Shown here one piece after another: positions 40,801-52,067 of a stretch of 64,000 nt of DNA. The position numbers were made by a program, and so were the translations under genes. Source of the DNA: Anthracocystis setariae. Lineage: Eukaryota; Basidiomycota; Ustilaginomycetes; Ustilaginales; Ustilaginaceae. The first letter of the stretch is position 1. Every line of letters starts with the position of its first letter. Location of the stretch: NCBI GenBank assembly GCA_928724745.1, contig CAKMXJ010000005.1, positions 248,001 through 312,000 on the forward strand, in the 5' to 3' direction. The notes beneath the pieces were generated by a model. That model did not search any database. It was given only the letters and a program-made list of their open reading frames with translations, and was not told where the DNA came from.

Positions 40801-41583
40801 CTACTTGAGGAAACCAGCAAGGGCGCCGAGGCCTCCGGAATTGCCGCCGCCAATGAGGCCAGCGAGAGCAGAAGGGTTCTTCATGGCAAGACCCATCGCC
40901 ATCTGGGCAGCTTGGTTAACAGCATCCTGCTTGTTGCCCTGCGCTTGGCCTTGGCTATCCTTCTGGTCGTAGAGGTCGGCAGCATGGCTCATGGCAGCGC
41001 TGATGAGCTTCTGCTTGAAGTCACCACCCTGCTGGCTGCCTCCACCACCGCCGCCGCCGAAAACGGAGCCGAGAGCTGAGAGACTGTTCAAGTCGAAACG
41101 GCGTGCAGATTCGCATGAACACGGCCGCGGGGAACGGAAAAGAAGAAAAGAAGGTCCTTGTTCAGCAAACAGTTCACTTCCAACATGTCGAAGAAAAAGA
41201 ATGGATCACACGTACACAGCAGCGTTACCAATCTGACCGGCCGAGTTGGCACCGGGCTGGTTGTTAACGGCATCGTGGTCTTGCATGAGCTGCTGCTCGT
41301 CGATGTTCTGGTGGCCACCCTTGTTCTGCAAGAAAGATGCAGCCTGCGAGAAGAGCGAGCTGTCGTGGTTGCCCTGGCTGAAGTTCTGGGCAAGACCAGC
41401 GAGTTGGCCAACGTTGAAGCCGCCGCCGCCGCCACCACCATTGTTGTTGTTGCCGCGGTTGTCGTTGTAGTCCTCGCCCCCTTGCTGCTGCTGCTGCTGC
41501 TGCCCCTGGTTGTGGTTGTTGTTGTTGTTATTTAGGAAGCCCTGGGCCATATTGCCAATCTGGTTGAAGTCGAAGCCGGACAT
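40801..41583 (-). CDS. Small Gly/Asn/Gln-rich protein with helical Ala-rich domain
   Basis: Exon 1 is 41583-41216 and exon 2 is 41083-40801. The 132-nt intron 41215-41084 (GTACGT...ACAG) joins QIGNAAV to LSALGSVFGGGG in frame, for 216 residues. The N-terminal third is Asn/Gln/Gly-rich with poly-N, poly-Q and poly-G runs. The middle (LAGLAQNFSQGN, LFSQAASFLQNKGG, LMQDHDAV) and end (FKQKLISAAMSHAADLYDQK, AVNQAAQMAMGLAMKNPSAL, GLGALAGFLK) form repeated amphipathic helices. Similar proteins with this SALFSQAASFL-like helix and Ala-rich tail are widespread in fungi, often as a domain of unknown function annotated 'beta-flanking'. Function unknown. The low-complexity head might phase-separate or aggregate, which is speculation. 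Confidence 0.8.
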
Positions 41584-42621
41584 TTTCGGGGTTTGTATGG
41601 GTTACTCGACGGTACTCAGGGAGGATCTGGAAGTTTGGTGAAGTTGGTAGTTCGGAATAGGCAATGTGAACAGCACCGTATGCTTATATAGATAAGACGG
41701 TGCGTTTTGCGCTGCGTGCCTGTGGCGGAAGCTGTGCGGCCAATGTTCCCAAGCAACACATCCTGCAGGTGAAACACGGCGAAGAAGTGTGACATTTTCC
41801 CTTCCCGGCTTCTCAGCGGTTTGCAGCTACTGTATCATGTTCGCATACAGTCTGTGAGTATTGGCCCAATACCACTACGACTTGGCCTGAGCTTCAGCAA
41901 CCTAAATCCAGCATGTGACGCGCACGGCCCTCTTGCTCGCGCGGCGAAAAGAACAATATACCTCCACGTCGCAGCCGACCGAAAGACTGACCACTCGTCC
42001 TACTTCAGCAGCCATACTGCATTTCTACTCTCGACGCAGACTAGTCGATGCAAGCCATCGTCCTTCCCGGCCATCTTTCTCTCCCTTCCTACGTAGAGGA
42101 GAGATGAACATGCTCGTGCTACTGTACGGTAGATGGGAAAGCCTTTTCACGGAGCAGACGACTTTTCAAGTCTAGACACAGTAAATATCGGCAGGAAGTT
42201 GATGCAGGTTACATTGCAGTATGAGTTCCGCTCTCAGACAGGCAGGCGAAAATGCTCCCTTGTCGGCCACCTAGACTGTGCTCTGCTTGCCCCATAGTCA
42301 AGTCGGAGGAGTGTCATGTTTCTGTCCACCTTGCAGCGAGCCAAAGTTTGCGGCTTCGTCCGATTCTCGTGTTGGGTCCCGGCCGAAACCGTCGGGATGC
42401 CCGAATTTCATGTTCGCTTTGAACAGTCTCACACTCTATACTTCATGAGTTCATTTGCGCGATAGGACGCGTTGGGCGCGATGCAGCTGAAAGTGTTGAT
42501 CTCGAACCTTTTTACGAATGATTGATGTAGAACAAGAGTAGGAGCTTCCTCGTCATTCCTCGCATCGGCATCAACTTCGACATCCACACCTCAGCCCAAA
42601 GCTGATGCTTCTCACTCAAAC
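41584..42621. promoter_or_regulatory. Divergent promoter region, Gly/Asn-rich protein and GCP genes
   Basis: About 1 kb between divergent genes. TACTGTA heptamers lie at 41828-41834 and 42120-42126. A TATATAGATAAG stretch near 41684-41695 is about 100 bp upstream of the minus-strand gene and could be its TATA region. Nothing else recognised. Confidence 0.45.
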
Positions 42622-45600
42622 ATGGCACCTGTCGCTGGCCCCTCCAGTGGCAGCTCAGCCGACCGAGCAGCCAAGACGAATATGACGCGAATTGCCAGCC
42701 GGTCCAAGACCAACAAGCGTATCGAACAGGAACGCATTCTCGACCACCTCCTAGCAGCCTTCTTTCGGAAGCCAGAACTCACCTCAACATCAACATCCGT
42801 CATTGCGGCGCAGAAGAGTCGAGCACTTCATGCCATCGACAAAGACTCGTGGTCGCCGCCTGATCCCGACGCGGTCAACGCCGCTGTGCAGGGTCTTGCG
42901 CGCAGGCACACCATCCATCTCGACATTGAACTCTCCACAGCCCTTCGGCGATGCTACTCCCAGCTGCAGCTCTCCTGCGAACGTTCTGCCAACCTGACAG
43001 ACCAGGCGCGGCAATCGCATAAGCGACGAGGCCTCGATGCTCGTAGCATACCGGATCCGTTGATTCGACCGGACAACGTTTCCGATGCGGTTCAGCTGCT
43101 TTTGCGGCTTTCGCAGCCACCGGATGTCACCACTCGCACTGCAGCAAACTTGATGCTGAACGCGACTCAAACAAGTCGTGCCCACTACCTGACGCCCGAG
43201 CAGCGCAAGCAAGCGGAAAAACGAGAATGGCTCCGCATCCTGGCCGATGATCCACTGGAAGGGGATGCTTGGGCGGACGATGCTGGAGATCAGGACATCT
43301 CCGATCTGTCCGACTGGAGTCTTGATTCCGATGATGAGCACCGCGCACGTCTGGAGGGCGGCTACGACAGTGATAAGGATGTCAAGATCTACAGGAAACG
43401 GCTTGAGCTAGTGGCCGGATCATTGCAACCCACAGCCTCCTCCAACGCCGCTTTGCAGGAACGCGAACAGTGGACGGATCAGCGCCAGGCCCGAATCGGA
43501 GCTTTGAGCCATGCCGTGGATGGCAGTCTTTGCGCAACTGGATTCATACATCTGGCGGAACCTAAGCGCTTCACCGAAGCGGATGCCGTCCGCGAAAGCC
43601 TTTCGGCACTGATGGGCTCTCCCACTGTCTTGTTTCACCGACCGTCGAAGTACGAGGTCGTAGTGGCCGGCTTCGTCCGTGACGGTCAGTCCGAGGGTCT
43701 AGCGGGCTTGTACGACCAACTGCGGGAGATCGGCGTTCTTGCAAGTACCTTGGCATCACTTCGAGGCTTCGTTCATGTTGTCATAGCGCAGAGCATTCAC
43801 GCTGTCGATGCTCTCACCCGAACACCCGCAGTCGAAGCATTTTCAGAGCGGCTTCAAGCTTTGCTGGAGCGTCTAGCGCTGCGACTCTCGGAAGCGGATG
43901 CCGATGTATCCCTTTCTTCCCTGCCTATACATCCGGCAGCTGTGCTTGCAGATAGGTATGCCACCCTAACGCAGCTTCTCGAGTTCGTGCACCGCGAAGC
44001 AGCCTCCGTGTTGCTCCTGGCCAGGCTGTTGCAATCTATGGACTTCAAAGCTACATCCGATGTTGATGATGCCGTTCAACTTGCTCCAGTCGATCGTATC
44101 TTCAGCGATCGTGCCCTCATTGATGGACTGCAAGCAATGCTGGGCTTCGTTCGTCAACAACATCATTTGGCGCATTCCGATGTCATTCTCGCCGATCTGA
44201 GCACCTGCTTGTTAGCTGCGTGCCGACCAGCCTGGAGGTCCGTATGCCAGCTGATTCAAAGAGGGCTCAGCTTCGCAATCACCCGCGACCATGACTCTTT
44301 GTTCGGAGATCGTCTCGTGCAGCATATGATCAAGCATGACACGGCGCTAGCGACTTCAGACAGTGCGTTTTGGACTTCTGGCTACATGGCCTGCAACGCA
44401 AATACGGATGCAGCTGGCGACGATGGTGTTGACGAGGGATACAGCCCTCCAGCATTCCTGCATTCGATCATGCAGGATGTTCTGACCACAGCCAAAGGAG
44501 TTGGCTTGCTACGAAGCCTCGGCATCGATGCGCTCGGCGAGGTCCAGCCAAACGCAGACCTCGATCAAGTTCTCGGCTACCGTTCGTTGGACTCGTCTGC
44601 GGCAACCAACTTCAGCGGAGCGGATAATCAGTCAGACGTTGCATCGAATAGCGACATCGACGTGACCCTGTCCAGAGTCGACCGTGCTCCTCCATGCTTG
44701 CAACCACGAGAAGCGAGAATACAATTGCGACATCTCTTGTTCCCCCAGACAAATCAATGTGTGAATGACCAGCAAGACGGCGACAGGCATGCTTCTGAAA
44801 CCATGCCGCAGACTCCACTCTCACAACCGGACGCACAGATGCTATGGAGATCCGAGCCATTCACTCAGTCTAGAGGCGCATCGCACTCGCTGCTGGAACC
44901 CACACTTGGGAGGTCTCTCGAGGAGCACCTGTCGCCCATCTCTGCTATTGTACGCAAACGCTTGATCGGAGTTCTCTGTTCACCCATCACAGCGGGTGGC
45001 TATGCGTTGCGAGATCACCTCAAGGCGTGCCATGGTCTGTACCTGATGCAACGAGGAGGCGATATATCGAGCTGGTTGGACTCATTGTTTGCTGATCTCA
45101 ACCGGAGACATGGTGTCCTTCGCGCCGCTGAGCATCATCGTCTCAATTCGGGCTTCCAGGACACCATCGAAACGCTCCAACAAAGGACGATGGAGGCAGC
45201 ATGGATCGACACAAACTTGGTTCGTCTTTCAACAGATGATGACGAAACCGAAACCATTGCAGCCTTGAGACAACGTACAAGATTGCAGCGTCTCGCCGAC
45301 ATCCAGGTGGACTACGAAGTGCCATGGCCGCTGACCTTTGTCTTCCCGCTTAGCTGTATGCGCTTCTATCAGTCCAGCTTCACCACATTGCTACAGGCCA
45401 AGTACTCCGAATGGAAGCTCTCAAGCACGCTCAAGCTTGCCAAACCAGAAACCGTTCACATGCGGAAGTTCTGGAGTCTGCGACGTCAGGCCCAATGGCT
45501 GGTACGCACGCTGATCGAGTATCTTCAGAGGGATGTTTTGCTCGATGACACCGAACGGCTCTGTATGGAGCTGGAGGGCACGACATCTCTGGATCATGCC

Positions 45601-46317
45601 AGACAGATCCACATTGATGCCCTTGACAAGATGGAGACGCTGTGCTTTGGGCGGTTGGAGCAGATCAAGGTGAAGGAGCTGTTCGATGCAGCGTGGCGTC
45701 TAGGTGTGGAAGTGGTCAACAACTACGATCGATTTGTTGGAGCCAGTGGCCAAGAAGAAGACAGACAAGCGCGAAGGAAGAGACGCGAGCGATGCAAGAA
45801 GCGAAGAGACAAGGCCGTACGGGAAGGTGCGCCACTCGGCGTTATCACAGAAGCGGACGAAGAGGAGGAAGAGGGGGAGGAAGAAGAAGAGCACAACCAA
45901 GACCTCGAGAGTGAGGGAGACGATCCTGTCGATGAAGCGTTTGGATTCACGGATAAGAGATCAGATGTCATGCCTGGACAATCATTCCTTGTGCGACCAG
46001 ATGGGACAGACCTGCCCGATCCGAGCTCTGCGGACGCTTCCATGAGCGCAGACATGTCGTCCAGCTGGATGGAGTCCGATACACACAAACGCGAACGATT
46101 CCGCATCGAATGTGAGCGTCAGTGCAAGGCTCTGCACAAGCTGGTGGAGGAGCTCAAAATGCGGGTCGATGAGCAGATCGGTCGCATTGCTGCCAAGGCT
46201 GCTGTGCAAGCGCAGGATGCTACGCAAGCCGAACGAGCACTCCAGGAGCATGACGATATCCGAGAAAAGTGGCAAGGTCTCCTTTACGCACTGGCATGGT
46301 CTGACCTCAGCTATTGA
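42622..46317 (+). CDS. Gamma-tubulin complex component (Spc97/Spc98 family, GCP5/6-like)
   Basis: A likely subunit of the gamma-tubulin ring complex that nucleates microtubules at spindle pole bodies. The 1231-residue frame shows an N-terminal GRIP1-like region (FHRPSKYEVVVAGFVRDGQSEGLAGLYDQLREIGVLASTLASLRGFVHVVIAQSI begins at about 341; given here only as landmark). The C-terminal GRIP2-like region has VPWPLTFVFPLSCMRFYQSSF, then LLQAKYSEWKLSS and FWSLRRQAQWLVRTLIEYLQRDVL. The large size and acidic insertions (for example EADEEEEEGEEEEEHNQ) are more like GCP5/6 (fission yeast Mod21/Alp16) than GCP2/3, but the exact class is unresolved. Intron-free; start ATG 42622 has a good context (AACATGG). 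Confidence 0.8.
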   Translation: MAPVAGPSSGSSADRAAKTNMTRIASRSKTNKRIEQERILDHLLAAFFRKPELTSTSTSVIAAQKSRALHAIDKDSWSPPDPDAVNAAVQGLARRHTIHLDIELSTALRRCYSQLQLSCERSANLTDQARQSHKRRGLDARSIPDPLIRPDNVSDAVQLLLRLSQPPDVTTRTAANLMLNATQTSRAHYLTPEQRKQAEKREWLRILADDPLEGDAWADDAGDQDISDLSDWSLDSDDEHRARLEGGYDSDKDVKIYRKRLELVAGSLQPTASSNAALQEREQWTDQRQARIGALSHAVDGSLCATGFIHLAEPKRFTEADAVRESLSALMGSPTVLFHRPSKYEVVVAGFVRDGQSEGLAGLYDQLREIGVLASTLASLRGFVHVVIAQSIHAVDALTRTPAVEAFSERLQALLERLALRLSEADADVSLSSLPIHPAAVLADRYATLTQLLEFVHREAASVLLLARLLQSMDFKATSDVDDAVQLAPVDRIFSDRALIDGLQAMLGFVRQQHHLAHSDVILADLSTCLLAACRPAWRSVCQLIQRGLSFAITRDHDSLFGDRLVQHMIKHDTALATSDSAFWTSGYMACNANTDAAGDDGVDEGYSPPAFLHSIMQDVLTTAKGVGLLRSLGIDALGEVQPNADLDQVLGYRSLDSSAATNFSGADNQSDVASNSDIDVTLSRVDRAPPCLQPREARIQLRHLLFPQTNQCVNDQQDGDRHASETMPQTPLSQPDAQMLWRSEPFTQSRGASHSLLEPTLGRSLEEHLSPISAIVRKRLIGVLCSPITAGGYALRDHLKACHGLYLMQRGGDISSWLDSLFADLNRRHGVLRAAEHHRLNSGFQDTIETLQQRTMEAAWIDTNLVRLSTDDDETETIAALRQRTRLQRLADIQVDYEVPWPLTFVFPLSCMRFYQSSFTTLLQAKYSEWKLSSTLKLAKPETVHMRKFWSLRRQAQWLVRTLIEYLQRDVLLDDTERLCMELEGTTSLDHARQIHIDALDKMETLCFGRLEQIKVKELFDAAWRLGVEVVNNYDRFVGASGQEEDRQARRKRRERCKKRRDKAVREGAPLGVITEADEEEEEGEEEEEHNQDLESEGDDPVDEAFGFTDKRSDVMPGQSFLVRPDGTDLPDPSSADASMSADMSSSWMESDTHKRERFRIECERQCKALHKLVEELKMRVDEQIGRIAAKAAVQAQDATQAERALQEHDDIREKWQGLLYALAWSDLSY

Positions 46318-47125
46318 GCGATCCATATCCTATCACCGTCGTTCCATCACTCTCGTATCACGCTACGGACCGCTGGCTGTCCCCGTCCTTCTCAGCTGCC
46401 TCCTGATCCTTGTAGTATGATAACACCTCAGCATCTCTCTGACGGGCAGCCACCACCTCACTGATAAGTTAACACGCGTGTTGCGAAGCATCGCATTGTG
46501 GAGCCGGATTTCTTCTTCCTCGAGAAAGCTCGATAGAGAAGCAGACCGCCAAGGCGCGTGCAGCGAGTCGACGCGAGCTTGGCGTTGAAATTTAAGTAGT
46601 GCCGTCTCGTAGCAGGTGGACCAAAAAGTGATTTTTTTGGGCGAAAGCGCGCACGGTTAGTTTAGGGTTTCATTTTGCTGTACTTTGAAGGTGGAGAGTC
46701 GCGATTTCATGATGCCTTGCGACTCAGGATGCCACCGACCGTAGCCCACCACCTCCATCCGCAAGTATACCCACTTCTGTCGGCAGTTGCGCTTGCAGCA
46801 GAAGCTTCGCTCCTATCGGCGCCAGCCCGCAAAGCTTGCTCCGCCCATTTTCTCGCGCAGTCGCGTCTCTCCTGTGCGCAGCTTCGATCGAATCGGCCTA
46901 TCCGAACTTTCAACGCGCTTCATTCCGTCAAAGCTCCTCAGCAGCCCGTCTTTGCGCACATACTCGCCGACCAGTGTGAATTGCTGCTGCAAAGCATTTG
47001 AACCAGCTTGCAACGTTCAAGCTTCGCCCGCTCTGCTTGCACATCCGTCTCAGCCCTTACAATCCGACCTCGATCTTGCGTATGAGCGGCCACTAGACAT
47101 CGAATGACAGCAGATCCACCATGTC
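46318..47125. other. Intergenic region upstream of the MYST acetyltransferase
   Basis: 3' flank of the GCP gene and promoter/5' UTR of the acetyltransferase. The small plus-strand frames are not supported as genes. Confidence 0.45.
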
Positions 47126-50100
47126 ATGCAAGCCGATCGTCCTTCCACCAACATCAGAGCGATGATGAGCGTTCAACCACTCAGCCCTGCCGCTGCGTCT
47201 CTCACAGTAGGTGCAGCAGCGGCGAGACATCCCGCATCACCTTCCAAGCCTGCACGATCGCAACAGGCTGCAGCATCGTCTACAAGTCCGGCAAAGAGGC
47301 GCAAGGTCGAAGCTCTTTCAACTGTGAAAAAGCGTGTTCCAATTGCATCAGCTGCCTCGAAGTCAAGGGCCCCACCTCAGGACATCTGCGCCTTCTGCCT
47401 GCAGACTGCCGACAAGCCGAGAGGCGACACTCCCAAGCTGCTGATCTCGTGCTACGAATGCGGAAGCAGCGGTCATCCCTCCTGCTTGCGATGGGGCCGA
47501 ACCTCGACCAAGATCCGCAAAGCTTTGTCATATGACTGGAGATGCATCGAATGCAAGAAGTGCGAAATCTGTCGCGACAAAGGCGATGATGCCCAGCTCA
47601 TGTTCTGCGACCGTTGCGACCGTGGTTGGCATCTGTACTGCCTTTCTCCGCCGCTATCCAAGCCTCCAAAAGGTCAATGGCACTGTCCAACTTGCGAATC
47701 GGACGATCTGCTCCCGAAACGGTGCATAGCAGGGTCGCAATCTCTTCATCGACCAACATCATCCGAAGCACTGCCGTCTACGTCCATAGGAAGCACGGAG
47801 CATCAGACCATGCGCCACTCGGGTTCTGGCAGGCCAAAGAAACCTTTGAATCCAGATCAGGGCATAGATTCGCTCCTCAACGCATCGAACTCACTGCACA
47901 GAAGCAGAGACGCGCAATCCACGGCCACCACAAACTTTGCCGTGATGAACACGCTGAAGAACGGAATCCTGAATGCTGCCGGTAGCTTTTTCGGTCTCGG
48001 GTCCGCTTCGCCTCGGTCGTCGCAAAGTGACGATCTACCCATGAACACGAGTGCGACATCCAGGAAGACTGCCACAGGCGGAGGCACCCCTAGAGGAGGA
48101 AAGCGTGGCCGCCCAAGGAAGGCGGCGGGGACGCCTCGCACTAATCAGTCTGGATCGGGTCTGCACGGTAAGGATAGGCGTACAGGCGGCAGTAGGAGCG
48201 CAATCGATGGAGATCAAGAGGGGTCGGGGTCTTCCGATGGTGAAGATCCTTCTGACCGCATAGCACACGATGGAGAATCACTCAAAGGCCTGGGAGAAGA
48301 AGAAGAGGAGGAGGACGCTGCGGCTGAGAATCATGACGCCAAGAGCGGCGAAGAGGAAGATCCGTTTGGTGGTGTTCTGACAGGTGACGATGCCATCACG
48401 CTACCGTACAAACCAACAGCCGACGACACGGAGCGGTTTCAACGAGCTCAAAAAGCCGCCGAAGACAAGCTCGGAGGCAGCTTGGCAAGTCTACCCGGCT
48501 TGGCGGGCAGCCGCGTCGTACGACGTCCGGGTGTCTCACCCGTCGGCAGCGCCACCCCTGCTGCAGCTTCCCCCCGTCATATTAGCTCTTTGGCAACAGC
48601 AGATACGCCAGTCGGCGCTTCTCGGATATCTCGTGCGCAACTTGTACCGAGACCTTCGTCGCCTGGAACACCTGGTCCGACACTTGCAGCAACGCAAGTC
48701 GAGATCACAGCCTTAGCAACTAGCGCGGAGACCGGCACGGCTTCGCCGATCAAGTGCATTCGTTTCGGCGACTTTGATATTGACACATGGTACCAGGCGC
48801 CTTATCCGGAAGAGTACAGTATGGTGCCCGATGGGCGTCTCTGGTACTGCGAGTTTTGCCTCAAATACATGAAGAGTCGCTTCACAGCTCAGCGACATCG
48901 CCTCAAATGCAAGATGCGGCATCCACCTGGCGATGAGATCTACCGCGACGGCAACATCTGCGTCTACGAGGTCGATGGTCGCAAGAACAAGATCTATTGT
49001 CAAAACCTTTGTCTTCTCGCAAAGATGTTTCTGGATCACAAGACTCTCTATTATGACGTCGAGCCTTTCCTCTTCTACATTGTAACCGAAGGTGACAGCA
49101 CGGGAGACCACTTCGTCGGCTATTTCAGCAAGGAGAAGCGGAGTCCCATGAACTACAATGTATCGTGCATCATGACGCTGCCAGTTAGGCAGAGGAGAGG
49201 ATGGGGTAACTTTCTCATCGACATCAGCTTCTTGCTGTCCAAGAAGGAAGGGAGGACTGGCTCACCAGAGAAGCCGCTGAGTGACCTTGGTCTCCTAAGC
49301 TACCGCAACTACTGGACGTTGGCCGTCTTCTATTACCTCCGCCTAGCTCCCGACGACGTGACGATGGAGGACATCAGTCGAGGCACGGCAATGCAGCTTG
49401 AAGACATCTTCTATGTGCTCCGAGAGCAAGATATGATCGTTGTCTATGATGGCAACAACGGCAACAGCCGAGCGCCAGCCACCAACAAGTACCGAGCGCA
49501 GGGCCATGCTGTTGGGTCCGCTACTGCCGGCGGGCCTTCGACAAGCGCAGCAGGCACTGCAAAACAGCAGCCACGAAAACGGGGTCGGCCACCGTCGCAC
49601 CCGAGACCACCTCCTGCAGCAGAACAAGCTTCGTACAAGGATCGCGACAAAAACGCAGCCGCCAATCTCCCACGGGACTACCGTATCCACTTTGACCGCG
49701 ACTACGTGAATGCTCACCTGAAGAACTACGAGTCGAAAGGATACCTCAAGGTTCGAGCTGATAAGCTCAAGTGGACACCGTTCCTCGTGTCCAGGTCCTT
49801 TCCCCAGCCCATCCCGGCGCTCACCAATGGACATGGTGCCGGATTGGGTGCTGGACGGTCTAAAGGTACGCCAGGTCCAGGCTCCGGTACGTTCACGCCC
49901 GCCGAAACGATGGCTAACCTGGGTTACTCGGTGCTTGACCGGGTGCAAAAGACACCAGGACAGAGTGATGCGGCAAGCGGACGAGCAAGCCCGGCGGCTG
50001 CAGCTGGCAAACGGACTGGATCACGATTGGGATCCGTTTCTGCGGGCGCTGCGGCATCGAGTGTGACGGCGATTACGTCAGACCCCGGCAGTCCAGACCG

Positions 50101-50659
50101 TTACTCAATTGCCACGCCAACACCTTCGCCTCCCAAGAAGCGATTTGCGCCGACTTCTATACTCGGAAGTGCGTTGTTCGCGACAGATATTCCCACCTTC
50201 AAGAGTGGAGACGCAGCAGCCGGCGCCGTCGAATCGGCAAACAGAGCTTCCGTGCAGAGACAGCAAGATGACGACGCGCACGCAGATCTTGACCTGGACG
50301 CCGATGCAGATGGTGACTTCGAGGTCGAAGAGTACATGGAAGATTCTACGGTTGCGCGAAGCGGTGGCGATCCAACATCTGGGTCGACCATGCCCAGTCT
50401 AGGGCGTCTTCCGATCGATCCAGAGCACCTACGCCGCGTGCTGGCATCGAGCTCAGGCGCTTCGTCATCTGCCGCGCCTTCACAGTCTCAATCATCTTCG
50501 CAAGACGCGCCAGGCCTGTCCAGCGCTTGGCAGAAGCGGGATGAGGCGACGAACACCCCAGAACCTTACGACCCCACCGATGATTTAGGCGATGAAGATG
50601 CCGATGGCAGCGAGGAGGATGCACCGGGAAGCGACGATCCTGGTCTGGAAGAGATCTGA
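47126..50659 (+). CDS. MYST-family histone acetyltransferase with double PHD finger
   Basis: A chromatin acetyltransferase resembling KAT6 (MOZ) and the fungal Sas3/Mst2 group, probably acting on histone H3. Order in the 1177 residues: two PHD fingers (about 88-194, Cys/His-rich, ending [10 protein letters not shown]), AT-hook KRGRPRK (326-332), an acidic stretch (about 390-412), then the MYST domain from about 540. This has a C2HC finger (CEFC...H...C, 575-595), catalytic Cys681 in NVSCIMTLP, acetyl-CoA loop RQRRGWGN (688-695) and Glu715. A 60-70-residue insert with a second AT-hook, KRGRPPS (818-824), interrupts the C-terminal part of the MYST domain, which resumes at [11 protein letters not shown]. 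The tail is disordered and acidic. Start could also be Met13 or Met14. Confidence 0.93.
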   Translation: MQADRPSTNIRAMMSVQPLSPAAASLTVGAAAARHPASPSKPARSQQAAASSTSPAKRRKVEALSTVKKRVPIASAASKSRAPPQDICAFCLQTADKPRGDTPKLLISCYECGSSGHPSCLRWGRTSTKIRKALSYDWRCIECKKCEICRDKGDDAQLMFCDRCDRGWHLYCLSPPLSKPPKGQWHCPTCESDDLLPKRCIAGSQSLHRPTSSEALPSTSIGSTEHQTMRHSGSGRPKKPLNPDQGIDSLLNASNSLHRSRDAQSTATTNFAVMNTLKNGILNAAGSFFGLGSASPRSSQSDDLPMNTSATSRKTATGGGTPRGGKRGRPRKAAGTPRTNQSGSGLHGKDRRTGGSRSAIDGDQEGSGSSDGEDPSDRIAHDGESLKGLGEEEEEEDAAAENHDAKSGEEEDPFGGVLTGDDAITLPYKPTADDTERFQRAQKAAEDKLGGSLASLPGLAGSRVVRRPGVSPVGSATPAAASPRHISSLATADTPVGASRISRAQLVPRPSSPGTPGPTLAATQVEITALATSAETGTASPIKCIRFGDFDIDTWYQAPYPEEYSMVPDGRLWYCEFCLKYMKSRFTAQRHRLKCKMRHPPGDEIYRDGNICVYEVDGRKNKIYCQNLCLLAKMFLDHKTLYYDVEPFLFYIVTEGDSTGDHFVGYFSKEKRSPMNYNVSCIMTLPVRQRRGWGNFLIDISFLLSKKEGRTGSPEKPLSDLGLLSYRNYWTLAVFYYLRLAPDDVTMEDISRGTAMQLEDIFYVLREQDMIVVYDGNNGNSRAPATNKYRAQGHAVGSATAGGPSTSAAGTAKQQPRKRGRPPSHPRPPPAAEQASYKDRDKNAAANLPRDYRIHFDRDYVNAHLKNYESKGYLKVRADKLKWTPFLVSRSFPQPIPALTNGHGAGLGAGRSKGTPGPGSGTFTPAETMANLGYSVLDRVQKTPGQSDAASGRASPAAAAGKRTGSRLGSVSAGAAASSVTAITSDPGSPDRYSIATPTPSPPKKRFAPTSILGSALFATDIPTFKSGDAAAGAVESANRASVQRQQDDDAHADLDLDADADGDFEVEEYMEDSTVARSGGDPTSGSTMPSLGRLPIDPEHLRRVLASSSGASSSAAPSQSQSSSQDAPGLSSAWQKRDEATNTPEPYDPTDDLGDEDADGSEEDAPGSDDPGLEEI

Positions 50660-52067
50660 ACGACTTTGGCGCCACTCAGCATAATCAATCTGGCCCTGTT
50701 GGTTGATCGGCTTATCACAAGAATATCGATACGAATGGCACTCGATCAAGCCTACAGTGCCGCTTTGATACCTCGCAATTTTCCTTGTATTTCACCCACC
50801 ATCACAGACCTCATCGTAGAAGAGCATCCGCACCCAATCCGCAGCATGTGCCAAGGGATAGAGCTAGCTGGTATGTCGCTCGACTGTGTCCGTTGAGCCA
50901 GGATTGCAGCTACTTTTGATCTGAATCATCGAGGTATGTCGAGGTGACTGTGAGTGCGCACGTATGCGACCTTCTGATGTGGCAGCTGATCGACTGACCG
51001 CCTCCTGGCCGAGGAAAGAATCATCACGGCGAATGCGAAGAATGCGTCGATTTTGCGAGATCCTGGCCGATTCACCAAAAAAACCATGTCGTTGCGGCAA
51101 TTCCAATTTCAAGTGCAGATTCATTGTAGCGTATTGGAGAAAGCAGGAGCATTTTCTGACGGGGCTAAAGTGTAATCAGTGCTGGCTATAAGCCTACGCA
51201 GAGTACCGACTGCGGAATCTTTTTGGACTGGCTGCGCGGTGTGACGCATTGTCGGCGCAGAAATCCGGCAGACTTGGATCTGACATGCACGGGGTCGTCT
51301 GGCACGAGTCGCTTTTCGTCTTCCCCCTTTTTTTTTCTTTTTTTTTCTTTTTTCTTTTTTCTTGAGTTTTGATTTTCCTTACGCTCGACACACGCTGACA
51401 GAAGAGTCTGAGCGTAGCGTAGCATTGCATCGCGTCGCCTTTTCATCGTCGGTCTATCGGAGAGAGCTGTCGCAGTGGAAGCAGGACCCTTGGTTGGCTC
51501 TTCTCATTGCTCGAGACTGTGTCGCATCATCAACAACATCATCACCGTTACTGCTCTCTTGTCCGTCTGGTTCAGTCCTGCTTCGTACACAAGGCTCGTT
51601 CGCAAAGCACCCTTGTTGCAGGACGCCAGCAAAAAGTCGACTTGGTTCTCCCTGTCTCAAATCGACACCCATCATTTCGGCAGGATTAAGCAAAGTTCGA
51701 TCGAGCTGAGCCTGCTTCGATAGATCATCGTTCACCTTGGACGCTCAATTTTACTACGCCAGCCGTGCGATTCCATTAGCAGCATCACGTATTGCCTTGC
51801 ATCAAGTCTCGTTGTGTCCGCGCACGCACCAGCTTCATTTCGTAGCGGTTCAAGTACCCCCGGCATTCCACAGATCGGCCTTCCGGTTGTAAAGCTGCTC
51901 CTTCGCTTCCTGCGACGTTCTAGCTGTCTAGCTCCTCCTACTGGTCTGCAACTTCAGCCTTACCCTTGCTCTTATCATCACCAAACACTCCGACTTATCG
52001 GCATTTCACTCTCGGCGCCACACAACAGGTACGGGTGCCAAACCGCTACAGTTGAAGGGCAGACATC
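50660..52067. promoter_or_regulatory. 1.4-kb intergenic region upstream of the SAPS gene
   Basis: Downstream of the acetyltransferase and upstream of the SAPS gene. A T-rich tract lies at 51327-51361. The 5' UTR of the SAPS gene is probably long. No other gene recognised. Confidence 0.45.
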
